This document shows positions 1-5,185 of a stretch of DNA of 5,248 bases, piece by piece. The notes below the pieces were generated by a model. The model was not told where the DNA came from. It did no database searches and was given only the letters and a program-made list of their open reading frames with translations. This DNA is from CBFHSF01 sp965658445. Its GTDB lineage: Bacteria > Bacteroidota > Bacteroidia > Flavobacteriales > Schleiferiaceae. Both the position numbers and the translations under genes were made by a program. The number at the start of each line of letters is the position of its first letter. Position 1 is the stretch's first letter. The stretch is taken from the NCBI GenBank assembly GCA_965658445.1, contig CBFHSF010000026.1:1-5248 (forward strand), written 5' to 3'.

Positions 1-341
1 ATGTTGTCCACTCCAAAGCGGATAACGGTGAAGCCGACACTTTGCTCAGCATCGATATCCATGGCAGCGCCTAAGTAATCGTATTGGGCAATGGAGGCAA
101 AGTACTCCGCATGCATGAGACCAAAGTCATAGGCATGCCCCATATTGGCAAGACCTGCTGGGTTCCAATACCCTGAACTTGCGTCCTGAACCGAGGCCAC
201 CACCGCATTGCTCAAGCCCATGGCGCGAGCATCCACACCAATGGCTAAAAAGGCATTACTGTACTTTCTTGCCGCCTGCCCAAAAGCAGATGTTGCAATC
301 ATTAAAGCACATAAAACGAGTAGTGATTTCCTCAGGAACAT
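1..341 (-). CDS. PorV/PorQ family outer-membrane protein, PorV2-like (5' part only)
   Basis: This is the first 113 residues of a leftward gene that runs off the window edge. Residues 1-21 form a signal peptide (two basic residues, then a hydrophobic core), with likely cleavage at AFG|Q. The mature start has the pattern typical of the PorV/PorQ family: KYSNAFLAIGVDARAMG, then SNA, a QDASSGYWNPAGLA block near residues 51-65, and GFTVIRFGVDN at the visible end. The family forms FadL-like outer-membrane barrels. PorV shuttles cargo of the type IX secretion system to the PorU sortase; PorV2-type proteins are annotated as putative members of that system, but their role is much less clear. The start is the ATG at 341-339; an in-frame GTG two codons upstream is less likely. 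A family match is fairly sure; the exact subgroup is inferred from the VIRFGVDN segment and needs the missing C-terminal two thirds. Confidence 0.8.
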   Translation of the reverse strand, partial: MFLRKSLLVLCALMIATSAFGQAARKYSNAFLAIGVDARAMGLSNAVVASVQDASSGYWNPAGLANMGHAYDFGLMHAEYFASIAQYDYLGAAMDIDAEQSVGFTVIRFGVDN

Positions 342-413
342 GAACACAAAGATGTCTTTTTTACGAATTGAAAACCATTTTTATATGGTATTATTGTATA
401 AAAAGTTGAGACG

Positions 414-1124
414 TTGAAAAAACACATCCCCAATTTACTAACACTCGGCAATCTATTTTGTGGTATAACCAGCATTCTTTTTTTGGTGAATGGTGACTAT
501 ACCACTCCCGTCTACCTGGTAATTATCGCAGCCGTTTTGGATTTTTTTGACGGCATGGTGGCAAGGCTCCTCGGAGTTTCCGGCCCCTTGGGAAAGCAAT
601 TGGACTCCTTGGCAGACATGGTGACCTTTGGTGCCGTGCCCGGGGTTTTTCTCTTTCTCCTGGGAACCGAAATCCAACCTCCCTTTGCCTCCCAACTTTG
701 GGGAGGTTATCCCCTGTTTGCGTACATCGCATTTGGAGTGACTCTATTTTCTGCCCTGCGGTTGGCCAATTTTAATATTGACGAAAGACAGTCCACAGGC
801 TTTATTGGATTGCCGACACCGGCCAACACTTTGTTGATCCTTAGTATTTTTTACCTCATTGACCATCAGCAGGACTCATTATGGGCCACTGCTTTTGCCA
901 ATCCATGGTTGTTTATAGGCTTTACTGCCCTGAGCTCCTACGCTCTGGTAGCGGAAATCCCATTGATTGCTCTCAAGTTTTCTACTTGGGGTTGGAAGGG
1001 CAATGAGATGAGATATATTCTCATTGTTCTGTCCATTGCATTATTGTTGATTTGGGGTATGGTAGGTATACCAATTATTGTACTTTTGTACCTGTTAATC
1101 TCATGGATACATAAAATCTTCTGA
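414..1124 (+). CDS. pssA: CDP-diacylglycerol--serine O-phosphatidyltransferase
   Basis: This integral membrane enzyme joins serine to CDP-diacylglycerol, giving phosphatidylserine and CMP, the committed step to phosphatidylethanolamine. The 236 residues contain the complete CDP-alcohol phosphatidyltransferase signature at residues 46-68: D46-G47-x2-A50-R51-x8-G60-x3-D64-x3-D68, with D43, D46, D64 and D68 as the expected metal ligands. The N-terminus (KKHIPNLLTLGNLFCG) is typical of the serine-type enzyme. Several hydrophobic stretches follow, including one near residues 130-150 and two at the C-terminal end (about 195-230), fitting a multi-span protein. The start must be TTG at 414: an in-frame TAA lies at 399-401 and no ATG or GTG lies between it and the conserved N-terminus. 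The gene is divergent from the porV2-like gene and ends one base before purS, so the two are very probably cotranscribed. Length is normal for the short bacterial form. Confidence 0.95.
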   Translation: MKKHIPNLLTLGNLFCGITSILFLVNGDYTTPVYLVIIAAVLDFFDGMVARLLGVSGPLGKQLDSLADMVTFGAVPGVFLFLLGTEIQPPFASQLWGGYPLFAYIAFGVTLFSALRLANFNIDERQSTGFIGLPTPANTLLILSIFYLIDHQQDSLWATAFANPWLFIGFTALSSYALVAEIPLIALKFSTWGWKGNEMRYILIVLSIALLLIWGMVGIPIIVLLYLLISWIHKIF

Positions 1125-1125
1125 C

Positions 1126-1377
1126 ATGAAGTTTAGAGCAGAAATCAACATCATGCCACTTAAGGCATTATTAGACCCACAAGGGAAAACCGTAAGCGCC
1201 AACATGAAAAACGTAGGGCTTGCAGAAATTGATGGCGTACGCATCGGAAAGCACATTCACCTAGAAGTGGAAGCTGCCGATGAAGCTTCTGCCAAAGAAA
1301 AAGTAGATACCGCGTGTAAAAAAGTACTCGTTAACCAAATTATGGAAAGCTACGAGTTCGAAATTTTCGCGATGTAA
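1126..1377 (+). CDS. purS: Phosphoribosylformylglycinamidine synthase subunit PurS
   Basis: PurS is the small structural subunit of the three-part FGAM synthase. It bridges the glutaminase PurQ and the synthase PurL, helping pass ammonia during the fourth step of purine synthesis in the cytoplasm. The 83-residue length is normal. Family marks visible are DPQG at 17-20 after the first beta strand, VRIGK at 38-42, and the closing helix and strand CKKVLVNQIMESYEFEI at 64-80. The ATG at 1126 follows the pssA stop by a single base, implying translational coupling, and the gene ends with two stop codons in a row (TAATAA). No purQ or purL is present nearby, so the partners must be elsewhere; the presence of purS implies the organism uses the split small-PurL enzyme and not the large single-chain PurL. 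A methionine at residue 10 could serve as an internal start, but would remove the first conserved strand. Confidence 0.95.
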   Translation: MKFRAEINIMPLKALLDPQGKTVSANMKNVGLAEIDGVRIGKHIHLEVEAADEASAKEKVDTACKKVLVNQIMESYEFEIFAM

Positions 1378-1469
1378 TAAACACCTAGATAGGCCAGATG
1401 GTCGATTCGAAGTTGTTTTTTGATATCACATACAAACACATTTGGGCTCTAAAAACGCCTTGTTTGAGC

Positions 1470-1500
1470 AAAGCCTCCTGTTTTTTCAGGGGGCTTTTTT
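1470..1500 (+). terminator. Rho-independent terminator after pssA-purS
   Basis: An 11-base-pair stem, AAAGCCTCCTG (1470-1480) against CAGGGGGCTTT (1487-1497) with one G-T wobble, encloses a T6 loop and runs into a T tract at 1495-1500. It lies 93 bases past the purS stop and is correctly oriented to end the pssA-purS transcript. The A-rich left flank is too weak to argue for use in the other direction. Confidence 0.85.
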
Positions 1501-1536
1501 AGTACCTTCCCCTTTATAAAAATTTTCGGAAAACCG

Positions 1537-1570
1537 TTTTCAAAACCATTTTCAAAACCAATTCAAAACA
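1537..1570. repeat. Short tandem repeat TTTTCAAAACCA just before the acpH start
   Basis: Two exact head-to-tail copies of TTTTCAAAACCA (1537-1548 and 1549-1560) are followed by a decayed third unit, ATTCAAAACA (1561-1570). The first copy also forms part of the perfect palindrome GTTTTCAAAAC at 1536-1546. The array ends 11 bases before the acpH ATG, so it would lie in the 5' leader or overlap the promoter. It may be an operator or only slipped-strand duplication in AT-rich DNA; nothing in the sequence decides. Confidence 0.6.
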
Positions 1571-1581
1571 ACGGTACAGCA

Positions 1582-2157
1582 ATGAACTTTCTCGCTCACA
1601 TTTACCTGTCTGGCTCCGATCCAGAAATCCAATTGGGAAACTTTTTGGCCGACATGGTAAAGCCCAAGGACAGAACGCTGTACTCCGAAGGTTTCCAAAA
1701 GGGGATTGAACTGCATCAAATCATTGATGAATTCACCGATCATCACCCCATTGTTAAGGAGTCTAAAAAGGTGATTTGGGATTCTTACCGTCACTATTCT
1801 GCCGTCCTTATTGACATTTTCTACGATCACTATTTGGCAAAAAATTGGTCTGTGTATTCAAACATTCCATTGCGCCAGTATGTCAACGACTTTTATGCAC
1901 TGATGCACGCTTCCTACGAAGATTTGCCGCGAGGTGGTCAGCACATCCTTCCCTTCCTAGAGGGTGAAGACTGGCTGTACAATTATCAGTATATCGAAGG
2001 AATTCATCGCGTTCTTCAAGGCATGAGCCGACGGGCGAGTTTTGATTCTAAAATGGAAAAGGGAGCTGCCGACTTGGAAGCCCATCATGAGGTATTTGAA
2101 AAGCAATTTGAAGCCTTCTTTCCAGAACTTCAGGCTCATGTGGATGGCCACAAGTAA
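1582..2157 (+). CDS. acpH: Acyl carrier protein phosphodiesterase (AcpH/DUF479 family)
   Basis: Members of this family remove the 4'-phosphopantetheine arm from holo-acyl carrier protein, turning it back into the apo form; they are metal-dependent enzymes distantly related to HD phosphohydrolases. The 191 residues match the family's usual length. Visible marks in order: MNFLAH at 1-6 (H6), GNFLAD at 19-24 (D24), the block ELHQIIDEFTDHHP at 43-56 with H45, D49, D53 and H54/H55, and LIDIFYDHYLAKNW at 76-89 with D78, D82 and H83. The histidines and aspartates are the likely metal ligands by analogy with the HD fold. The ATG at 1582 gives the invariant family N-terminus, so the start is certain. 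The gene stands alone: a terminator lies upstream and a gene on the other strand converges on it nine bases past its stop. Substrate specificity in Bacteroidota has not been inferred from context, so the ACP role rests on family membership. Confidence 0.85.
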   Translation: MNFLAHIYLSGSDPEIQLGNFLADMVKPKDRTLYSEGFQKGIELHQIIDEFTDHHPIVKESKKVIWDSYRHYSAVLIDIFYDHYLAKNWSVYSNIPLRQYVNDFYALMHASYEDLPRGGQHILPFLEGEDWLYNYQYIEGIHRVLQGMSRRASFDSKMEKGAADLEAHHEVFEKQFEAFFPELQAHVDGHK

Positions 2158-2166
2158 ACACCCGAA

Positions 2167-2892
2167 TTATTCTGAGGGAAAGGTATATCCAAAACCAATG
2201 GACAAGTACACTGCTTGCAGATTGGCGGTTTCGGAGGCAAATTGAGTTTGTCTAAAATCACTCATATAATTAACCTCTATATCGTTGTTCCACTCAAGGG
2301 TTGAATAGCCATAGGCAGCCGTAAAGGACACGGAAAAATTTGAAGCGGCCGTAAACAAGATTCCCATTTGAGGCCTGACCTCCACTCCTTGGGTAGACCC
2401 CGAGGTTTCCTCTCGAATGGAATACGTTGTTGTATTAGGATTGGGTGAACCTATACTCACAAAACCTTGATCCACCATTCTCTTTGTGGTTTCTAAATAT
2501 TGATAATTGAGCTGCAAGCCAACAAAAAATGCAAGCCCTTCTGATGGATCACTGATGTAATACTTTGCCCCAGCTCCTCCGTTAAAACCCGTGTTTATGT
2601 AGACAAAATCAGCTGAACCCACATACCTCCCTAAGATCAAAGGCGATCCATAATCGTAAAAATACTTATTGGCACCTTGACCAAAGTTTGTCCCACCAAA
2701 TTGTAAGGTAAGAGCCCATTGAGGCTTTATTCTGTATTCTCCTTCCAAATCCCAAGAAAATCCAGAGTTTGAATAGGTCAAGGCATCTCCAAGGGGAAGC
2801 GCCATTCCCGCATGGCCCGTGAGGCCCCAATTTTGGCCTTGAGTATTCAACACAAAAAGTAAAACGAAAGTGGTCAGTATCAGTTTCTTCAT
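2167..2892 (-). CDS. Outer-membrane beta-barrel protein, function unknown
   Basis: The 241-residue product starts with a signal peptide (MKK, then a hydrophobic core) with likely cleavage at TQG|Q after residue 19. The mature part is an alternation of amphipathic aromatic strands and Gly/Asn/Ser turns, for example QWALTLQFGGTNFG, GLAFFVGLQLNYQYL and NFSVSFTAAYGYSTLEW, and ends in the strand AVYLSIGFGYTF followed by PSE. This is the pattern of a small (roughly 8-10 strand) outer-membrane barrel of the porin-like superfamily. A disordered, Thr/Ser-rich segment near residues 150-170 (NPNTTTYSIREETSGST) is probably a long surface loop. The start region NWGL...LPLGD...SGFS resembles that of the divergent barrel gene at 3063, hinting at distant common origin. 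No specific substrate or partner can be named. Confidence 0.8.
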   Translation of the reverse strand: MKKLILTTFVLLFVLNTQGQNWGLTGHAGMALPLGDALTYSNSGFSWDLEGEYRIKPQWALTLQFGGTNFGQGANKYFYDYGSPLILGRYVGSADFVYINTGFNGGAGAKYYISDPSEGLAFFVGLQLNYQYLETTKRMVDQGFVSIGSPNPNTTTYSIREETSGSTQGVEVRPQMGILFTAASNFSVSFTAAYGYSTLEWNNDIEVNYMSDFRQTQFASETANLQAVYLSIGFGYTFPSE

Positions 2893-2980
2893 AATCTAAA
2901 GATAGTGAAATTGACTCACTGGTGGGTCTAATCAGAACTCTTCAAATTTCCTTCAAAAGGCCAATCCGAAATACTTAATC

Positions 2981-3019
2981 TAACTTTGTTGGTGAACAAT
3001 AACACATTTTCTAACTTTA
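2981..3019 (+). promoter_or_regulatory. Candidate Bacteroidota promoter for the barrel gene at 3063
   Basis: Two boxes 31 bases apart resemble the Bacteroidota -7 consensus TAnnTTTG: a perfect TAACTTTG at 2981-2988 and TAACTTTA (one mismatch) at 3012-3019. The second has a -33-type TTG at 2989-2991, 20 bases upstream, within the 17-23 spacing known for this phylum, and would give a leader of about 40 bases. The first box has no TTG at the right distance. The downstream pair is therefore the better candidate. Confidence 0.45.
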
Positions 3020-3062
3020 GTAAATACTAAATCATCAATCTATACCAATAAATTAGCACCTC

Positions 3063-3779
3063 ATGAAAAAGCTTCTCTTGACCCTCATTTGTGTCTCTGT
3101 TTTCTCGAGTTCTGCGTGGGCCCAGAAAAATTGGAAAATCGAACTCAACAGTATGGGAGGAATGGTCCTCGGAGACTTTAGCAAGAGCGACCCACTGAAC
3201 AACACGAGTGGTTTTTCTGAATACTCCTATTTTGCAGATCTAACGGCCAAGTACTATTTTGATGATCTGGGAGTGGGAGTCAAATTATATTCCGGTGGAT
3301 TTAGCCTGGACAATGAAGACTATTCAGAAGGTCTTGCCAGTTTATTGGGCGCTACGAGTGATGCCATCTTTTACCGTCAAAACATAGGCTACTTTTCTTT
3401 TGGAACGCAAGTAGGACTTTCTTATAAAATCAATTTTTCAGAACAATTCAACTTGGAGCCGAGTATCTATGGAGGATTCTTTAACATGGTAGTTCCTGCG
3501 GATAATCTTGTATACAACGACGGGACTTCTACGAGAACCTACGTTTCTGAAATATCGGGTTCATTTGGGGCCATTTTCACCCCAGGGCTCAGGCTCAACT
3601 GGCAATTCCATGAAATCGTGGGGTTTTCTTTGAACACGGAATACATTTACACCGTTGTGGACGAAGTAGAAGGCGATGCCTTGGACTACAATTACCTCAC
3701 CACTACAAAATTAGAATTCGAAAGAAAATTGGCTCCACAAGCCTTCCAGTTGGGATTTGGTGTGTACGCGGTCTTTTAG
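3063..3779 (+). CDS. Outer-membrane beta-barrel protein, function unknown
   Basis: The 238-residue product has a clear signal peptide with cleavage at AWA|Q after residue 20. The mature chain alternates short amphipathic strands rich in Tyr, Phe and Gly (YFADLTAKYYFDDLGVGVKLYSGGFS; IGYFSFGTQVGLSYKINF) with acidic, polar loops such as NEDYSEG and DEVEGDALDYN. It ends in QLGFGVYAVF: a C-terminal aromatic residue is the usual recognition signal for outer-membrane barrel assembly by BamA. The ATG at 3063 is the first in frame that gives the signal peptide. Its first strands (NW...GGMVLGD...SGFS) echo those of the divergent gene ending at 2892, so the pair may be old paralogues sharing the 170-base region between them. 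The gene converges on the next barrel gene with 23 bases between stops and no clear terminator. Function is unknown. Confidence 0.8.
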   Translation: MKKLLLTLICVSVFSSSAWAQKNWKIELNSMGGMVLGDFSKSDPLNNTSGFSEYSYFADLTAKYYFDDLGVGVKLYSGGFSLDNEDYSEGLASLLGATSDAIFYRQNIGYFSFGTQVGLSYKINFSEQFNLEPSIYGGFFNMVVPADNLVYNDGTSTRTYVSEISGSFGAIFTPGLRLNWQFHEIVGFSLNTEYIYTVVDEVEGDALDYNYLTTTKLEFERKLAPQAFQLGFGVYAVF

Positions 3780-3802
3780 TAACAAAACCAAGCGGTCCTA
3801 CA

Positions 3803-4468
3803 TCACCTCCTAGAGGGAGAACCTAGAATTTCATAATAGAGACATACTCCAATGTATCGGTTGGTGGTTTCGGCAATGGAAAAGCTAGTGCTATTGTCGG
3901 GATTGAGATAGGCGAAACGCTCTTGGTAAATGGGAGTTAGCCCTACCCCAAAATTCACACCGATACCGAATCCCTTATCCAGATTAAAACGGACTTGCGA
4001 ACTCCACTCAACAAATAGCGCATTGGGGGTTGCCAATTCAGCGACAGTAACCCCTTCGGGTTCGCCTAGGTGAAAATTGAAATTAAATCCCGTACCTACT
4101 CTGAACCAAGATGTGGGCTGAAGATTAAAAACAAGAGGGAGTTGTAGGGCGTATACATTCCTCTCAATATTGCCATTTACCGTTGAGCTCCTGCCGGTAA
4201 AGTTTACCCCAGTCTCCACCCCCATTTTTGAATGGAAATAATATCCGTAGAATAAGCCCCCTTCGAATGAATTCCCTGGAGAATATTCTTCTGTAGGCTG
4301 AGTAAGGGGATATTCATCACCTACCTGACCGGGGAAAAAGGTATTTTGATTTCCTCCCAGTTGCACTCCCAATTGCTGATAGGGTTCAAAGGACTGAGCG
4401 TTACTCGACAATGAGATTATGAGGAAAAACAAAATGGAAAGGACGAGGTGAAGGTTTGTTTTGGGCAT
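3803..4468 (-). CDS. Outer-membrane beta-barrel protein, PorT-like fold
   Basis: The 221-residue product has a signal peptide with cleavage at SNA|Q after residue 24. The mature chain reads as a small outer-membrane barrel: GVQLGGNQNTFF near the start, then GGLFYGYYFHSKMGVETGVNFTGR, the family-like segment VYALQLPLVFNLQPTSWFRVGTGFNFNFHL near residues 105-134, and GFGIGVNFGVGLTPIYQ. The order, with a conserved strand containing LQLPLVF, resembles the PorT-type barrel domain common in Bacteroidota, but true PorT (a type IX secretion component) is not claimed. The last strand (RYIGVCLYYEIL) is followed by a six-residue tail ending in two arginines, so the usual terminal aromatic residue is not at the very end. 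A lone cysteine lies in that strand. A long loop (PGQVGDEYPLTQPTEEYSPG) after the first strand is Pro/acid rich. Function is unknown. Confidence 0.8.
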   Translation of the reverse strand: MPKTNLHLVLSILFFLIISLSSNAQSFEPYQQLGVQLGGNQNTFFPGQVGDEYPLTQPTEEYSPGNSFEGGLFYGYYFHSKMGVETGVNFTGRSSTVNGNIERNVYALQLPLVFNLQPTSWFRVGTGFNFNFHLGEPEGVTVAELATPNALFVEWSSQVRFNLDKGFGIGVNFGVGLTPIYQERFAYLNPDNSTSFSIAETTNRYIGVCLYYEILGSPSRR

Positions 4469-4542
4469 GGTGCTAGGGGGGTTTTAAGTAGGTTTTGTTG
4501 AGTTTTTCTAAAGGTTCTCTAGGGTTAAATTCTCTTGGGAGA

Positions 4543-4550
4543 TAAAGTTA
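4543..4550 (-). promoter_or_regulatory. Candidate -7 box for the barrel gene starting at 4468
   Basis: On the minus strand this reads TAACTTTA, one mismatch from the Bacteroidota TAnnTTTG box and identical to the box in front of the barrel gene at 3063. It would give a leader of about 70 bases. No TTG is found 17-23 bases upstream, because that stretch is the purine repeat; on the minus strand it is all C and T. Confidence 0.35.
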
Positions 4551-4559
4551 TTGATTTCA

Positions 4560-4622
4560 GAAGGAAAAAGGAGGAAGGAGGAAGGAGGAAGGAGGAATGA
4601 GGAAGAAGGAAGGAATGAGGAA
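4560..4622. repeat. Polypurine tract with four exact GGAGGAA units
   Basis: Of 63 bases only two (T at 4598 and 4616) are not purines. Inside are four perfect head-to-tail GGAGGAA heptamers (4570-4597), then a degenerate part in which GGAATGAGGAA occurs twice (4594-4604 and 4612-4622). The tract begins ten bases upstream of the candidate -7 box of the leftward barrel gene, where its -33 region would be. Regularly spaced GG pairs could form a two-layer quadruplex, and mirror-like purine runs can form triplex DNA. Copy number is likely to vary by slippage. Confidence 0.9.
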
Positions 4623-4643
4623 TCCTGATAGTTTGGTTGTTAC

Positions 4644-4680
4644 AAAGTCTAGGAGAAACGATACAACTTAATTAGACTTT
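4644..4680. repeat. Inverted repeat, 8-base arms
   Basis: AAAGTCTA (4644-4651) is the perfect complement of TAGACTTT (4673-4680), with 21 bases between them. It opens the structured intergenic block. It is not followed by a G/C-rich stem or long T tract, so it is not a convincing terminator. Confidence 0.5.
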
Positions 4681-4735
4681 TGGGTTATCCACCATAAAGC
4701 ATGGATTCACACATAGAAATCAAAAGTAGAACGTG

Positions 4736-4803
4736 CCCCTTCGATGTTCGAAGGGGTGGTCCGCGACGATTCCTTTAGTCGCGGATCGGGGTAGTTAGAC
4801 CAC
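4736..4803. repeat. Two adjacent strong hairpins with a competing outer pairing
   Basis: The first hairpin is CCCCTTCGA (4736-4744) against TCGAAGGGG (4748-4756), nine pairs with a TGT loop. One base later the second is GGTCCGCGAC (4758-4767) against GTCGCGGATC (4778-4787), ten pairs including one G-T wobble, with a ten-base loop. GTGGTC at 4756-4761 can instead pair with GACCAC at 4798-4803, which would open the base of the second hairpin. Either strand could carry the structure if transcribed. A 25-codon reading frame from 4701 runs through it but is best explained by the palindromes. Confidence 0.75.
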
Positions 4804-4841
4804 AGGGATGGAAGTATTATTTCCGGAACCAACCAAAATCA

Positions 4842-4917
4842 GGAACGTGACAACTCTATCCTAGTACCTAGTTCCCAGTCCCTAAAAATAGACCGCTGCG
4901 CGGCCGGGCTTTTTTTT
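4842..4917 (+). terminator. Possible intrinsic terminator of a structured transcript
   Basis: GGAAC (4842-4846) can pair with GTTCC (4871-4875). It is followed by a short G/C hairpin, CCGC (4893-4896) with GCGG (4900-4903) around TGC, then CCGGGC and eight Ts (4910-4917). The final stem is short and separated from the T tract by six bases, so it is not an ideal terminator, but the long T run after G/C-rich sequence is suggestive. It points in the + direction, where no gene lies upstream, so it would end a non-coding transcript. Confidence 0.4.
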
Positions 4918-4953
4918 CTTGAATCTATTCAATTAAAACTTTAATGCGGAATT

Positions 4954-4962
4954 GGGACGGGA
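4954..4962. repeat. Truncated copy of the 63-base element's first nine bases
   Basis: GGGACGGGA here is identical to the start of each full element (4982-4990 and 5124-5132) and lies 28 bases before the first one. After it the sequence departs at once. It could be a relic of a third element or chance. Confidence 0.35.
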
Positions 4963-4979
4963 GTTGGCCACCATTTATT

Positions 4980-5042
4980 TAGGGACGGGAATTATCTCGT
5001 CCGACGGAGTCGGACTTCGATGAGTCCCGCCCGGACGTAGTC
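4980..5042. repeat. 63-base structured element, copy 1
   Basis: This element recurs 142 bases later with one base changed. It folds as a bulged outer stem, GGG-A-CGGGA (4982-4990, A4985 unpaired) with TCCCGCCC (5025-5032), an internal loop, and an inner seven-pair hairpin GTCCGAC (4999-5005) / GTCGGAC (5009-5015) with a GGA loop. A second fold is possible: GACTTCG (5013-5019) with the tail at 5036-5042, but here the tail reads CGTAGTC, leaving one mismatch. GGACT-TCGATG-AGTCC (5012-5027) is a third, smaller hairpin option, preceded by GGAG at 5006-5009, which recalls the head tetranucleotide of REP elements mobilised by TnpA-REP proteins. No such transposase gene is in the window. Confidence 0.85.
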
Positions 5043-5044
5043 TA

Positions 5045-5080
5045 AAAGAAGCCAAAGCCACCTTGTGGCTTTCTCTTTTT
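5045..5080 (+). terminator. Terminator-like hairpin after element copy 1
   Basis: AAAGCCAC (5054-5061) pairs perfectly with GTGGCTTT (5065-5072) around a CTT loop. After a two-base internal loop the A-rich left flank from 5046 pairs on with the right flank through 5080, which ends in T5. The A/T-rich flanks on both sides mean it could stop transcription in either direction. Confidence 0.7.
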
Positions 5081-5121
5081 GTGGTTAAAAGTTCACTCAA
5101 CATCTTAGTGCTTGGAGAAGA

Positions 5122-5184
5122 TAGGGACGGGAATTATCTCGTCCGACGGAGTCGGACTTCGATGAGTCCCGCCCGGACGAAGTC
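5122..5184. repeat. 63-base structured element, copy 2
   Basis: Identical to copy 1 at 62 of 63 positions; the one change is A5180 for T5038. The same bulged outer stem (5124-5132 with 5167-5174) and inner hairpin (5141-5147 with 5151-5157) form. With A5180 the tail CGAAGTC (5178-5184) becomes a perfect match to GACTTCG (5155-5161), so here the inner hairpin and the tail pairing are true alternatives that exclude each other. Both copies lie in the same orientation. Confidence 0.85.
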
Positions 5185-5185
5185 A

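Noticed and set aside
374..389. ACCAT/ATGGT inverted repeat in the porV2-pssA divergent region
   Set aside because: Only five pairs in very AT-rich sequence; expected by chance and without any T tract or known operator pattern.
208..417. 69-codon + strand reading frame
   Set aside because: It lies antisense to the porV2-like gene, whose signal peptide and family pattern are clear, and it overlaps the pssA start. Its sequence shows no family pattern.
1413..1444. Possible promoter TTG-21 bases-CACATTTG before acpH
   Set aside because: The first base of the -7 box is wrong, and the start would lie upstream of the terminator at 1470-1500, which would stop the transcript before acpH.
2897..2904. 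TATCTTTA box on the minus strand in front of the barrel gene starting at 2892
   Set aside because: It is only four bases from the ATG, so the message would have no leader, and there is no TTG at the expected distance.
4701..4778. 25-codon reading frame starting ATG at 4701
   Set aside because: Its second half is made entirely of the two adjacent hairpins, there is no ribosome-binding signal, and the composition (many Arg/Gly) follows from the palindromes.
4998..5042. Resemblance to a hammerhead ribozyme core: GATGA, then GTCC-loop-GGAC as stem II, then GAA in copy 2, with a stem-I-like hairpin preceded by CTC
   Set aside because: The essential CUGAUGA core is not met (it reads TTCGATGA, so the conserved C3-U4 step is wrong), the A after GAA is G, copy 1 reads GTA in place of GAA, and no stem III can be paired. 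The match is probably due to the element's own palindromes. In vitro cleavage would settle it.
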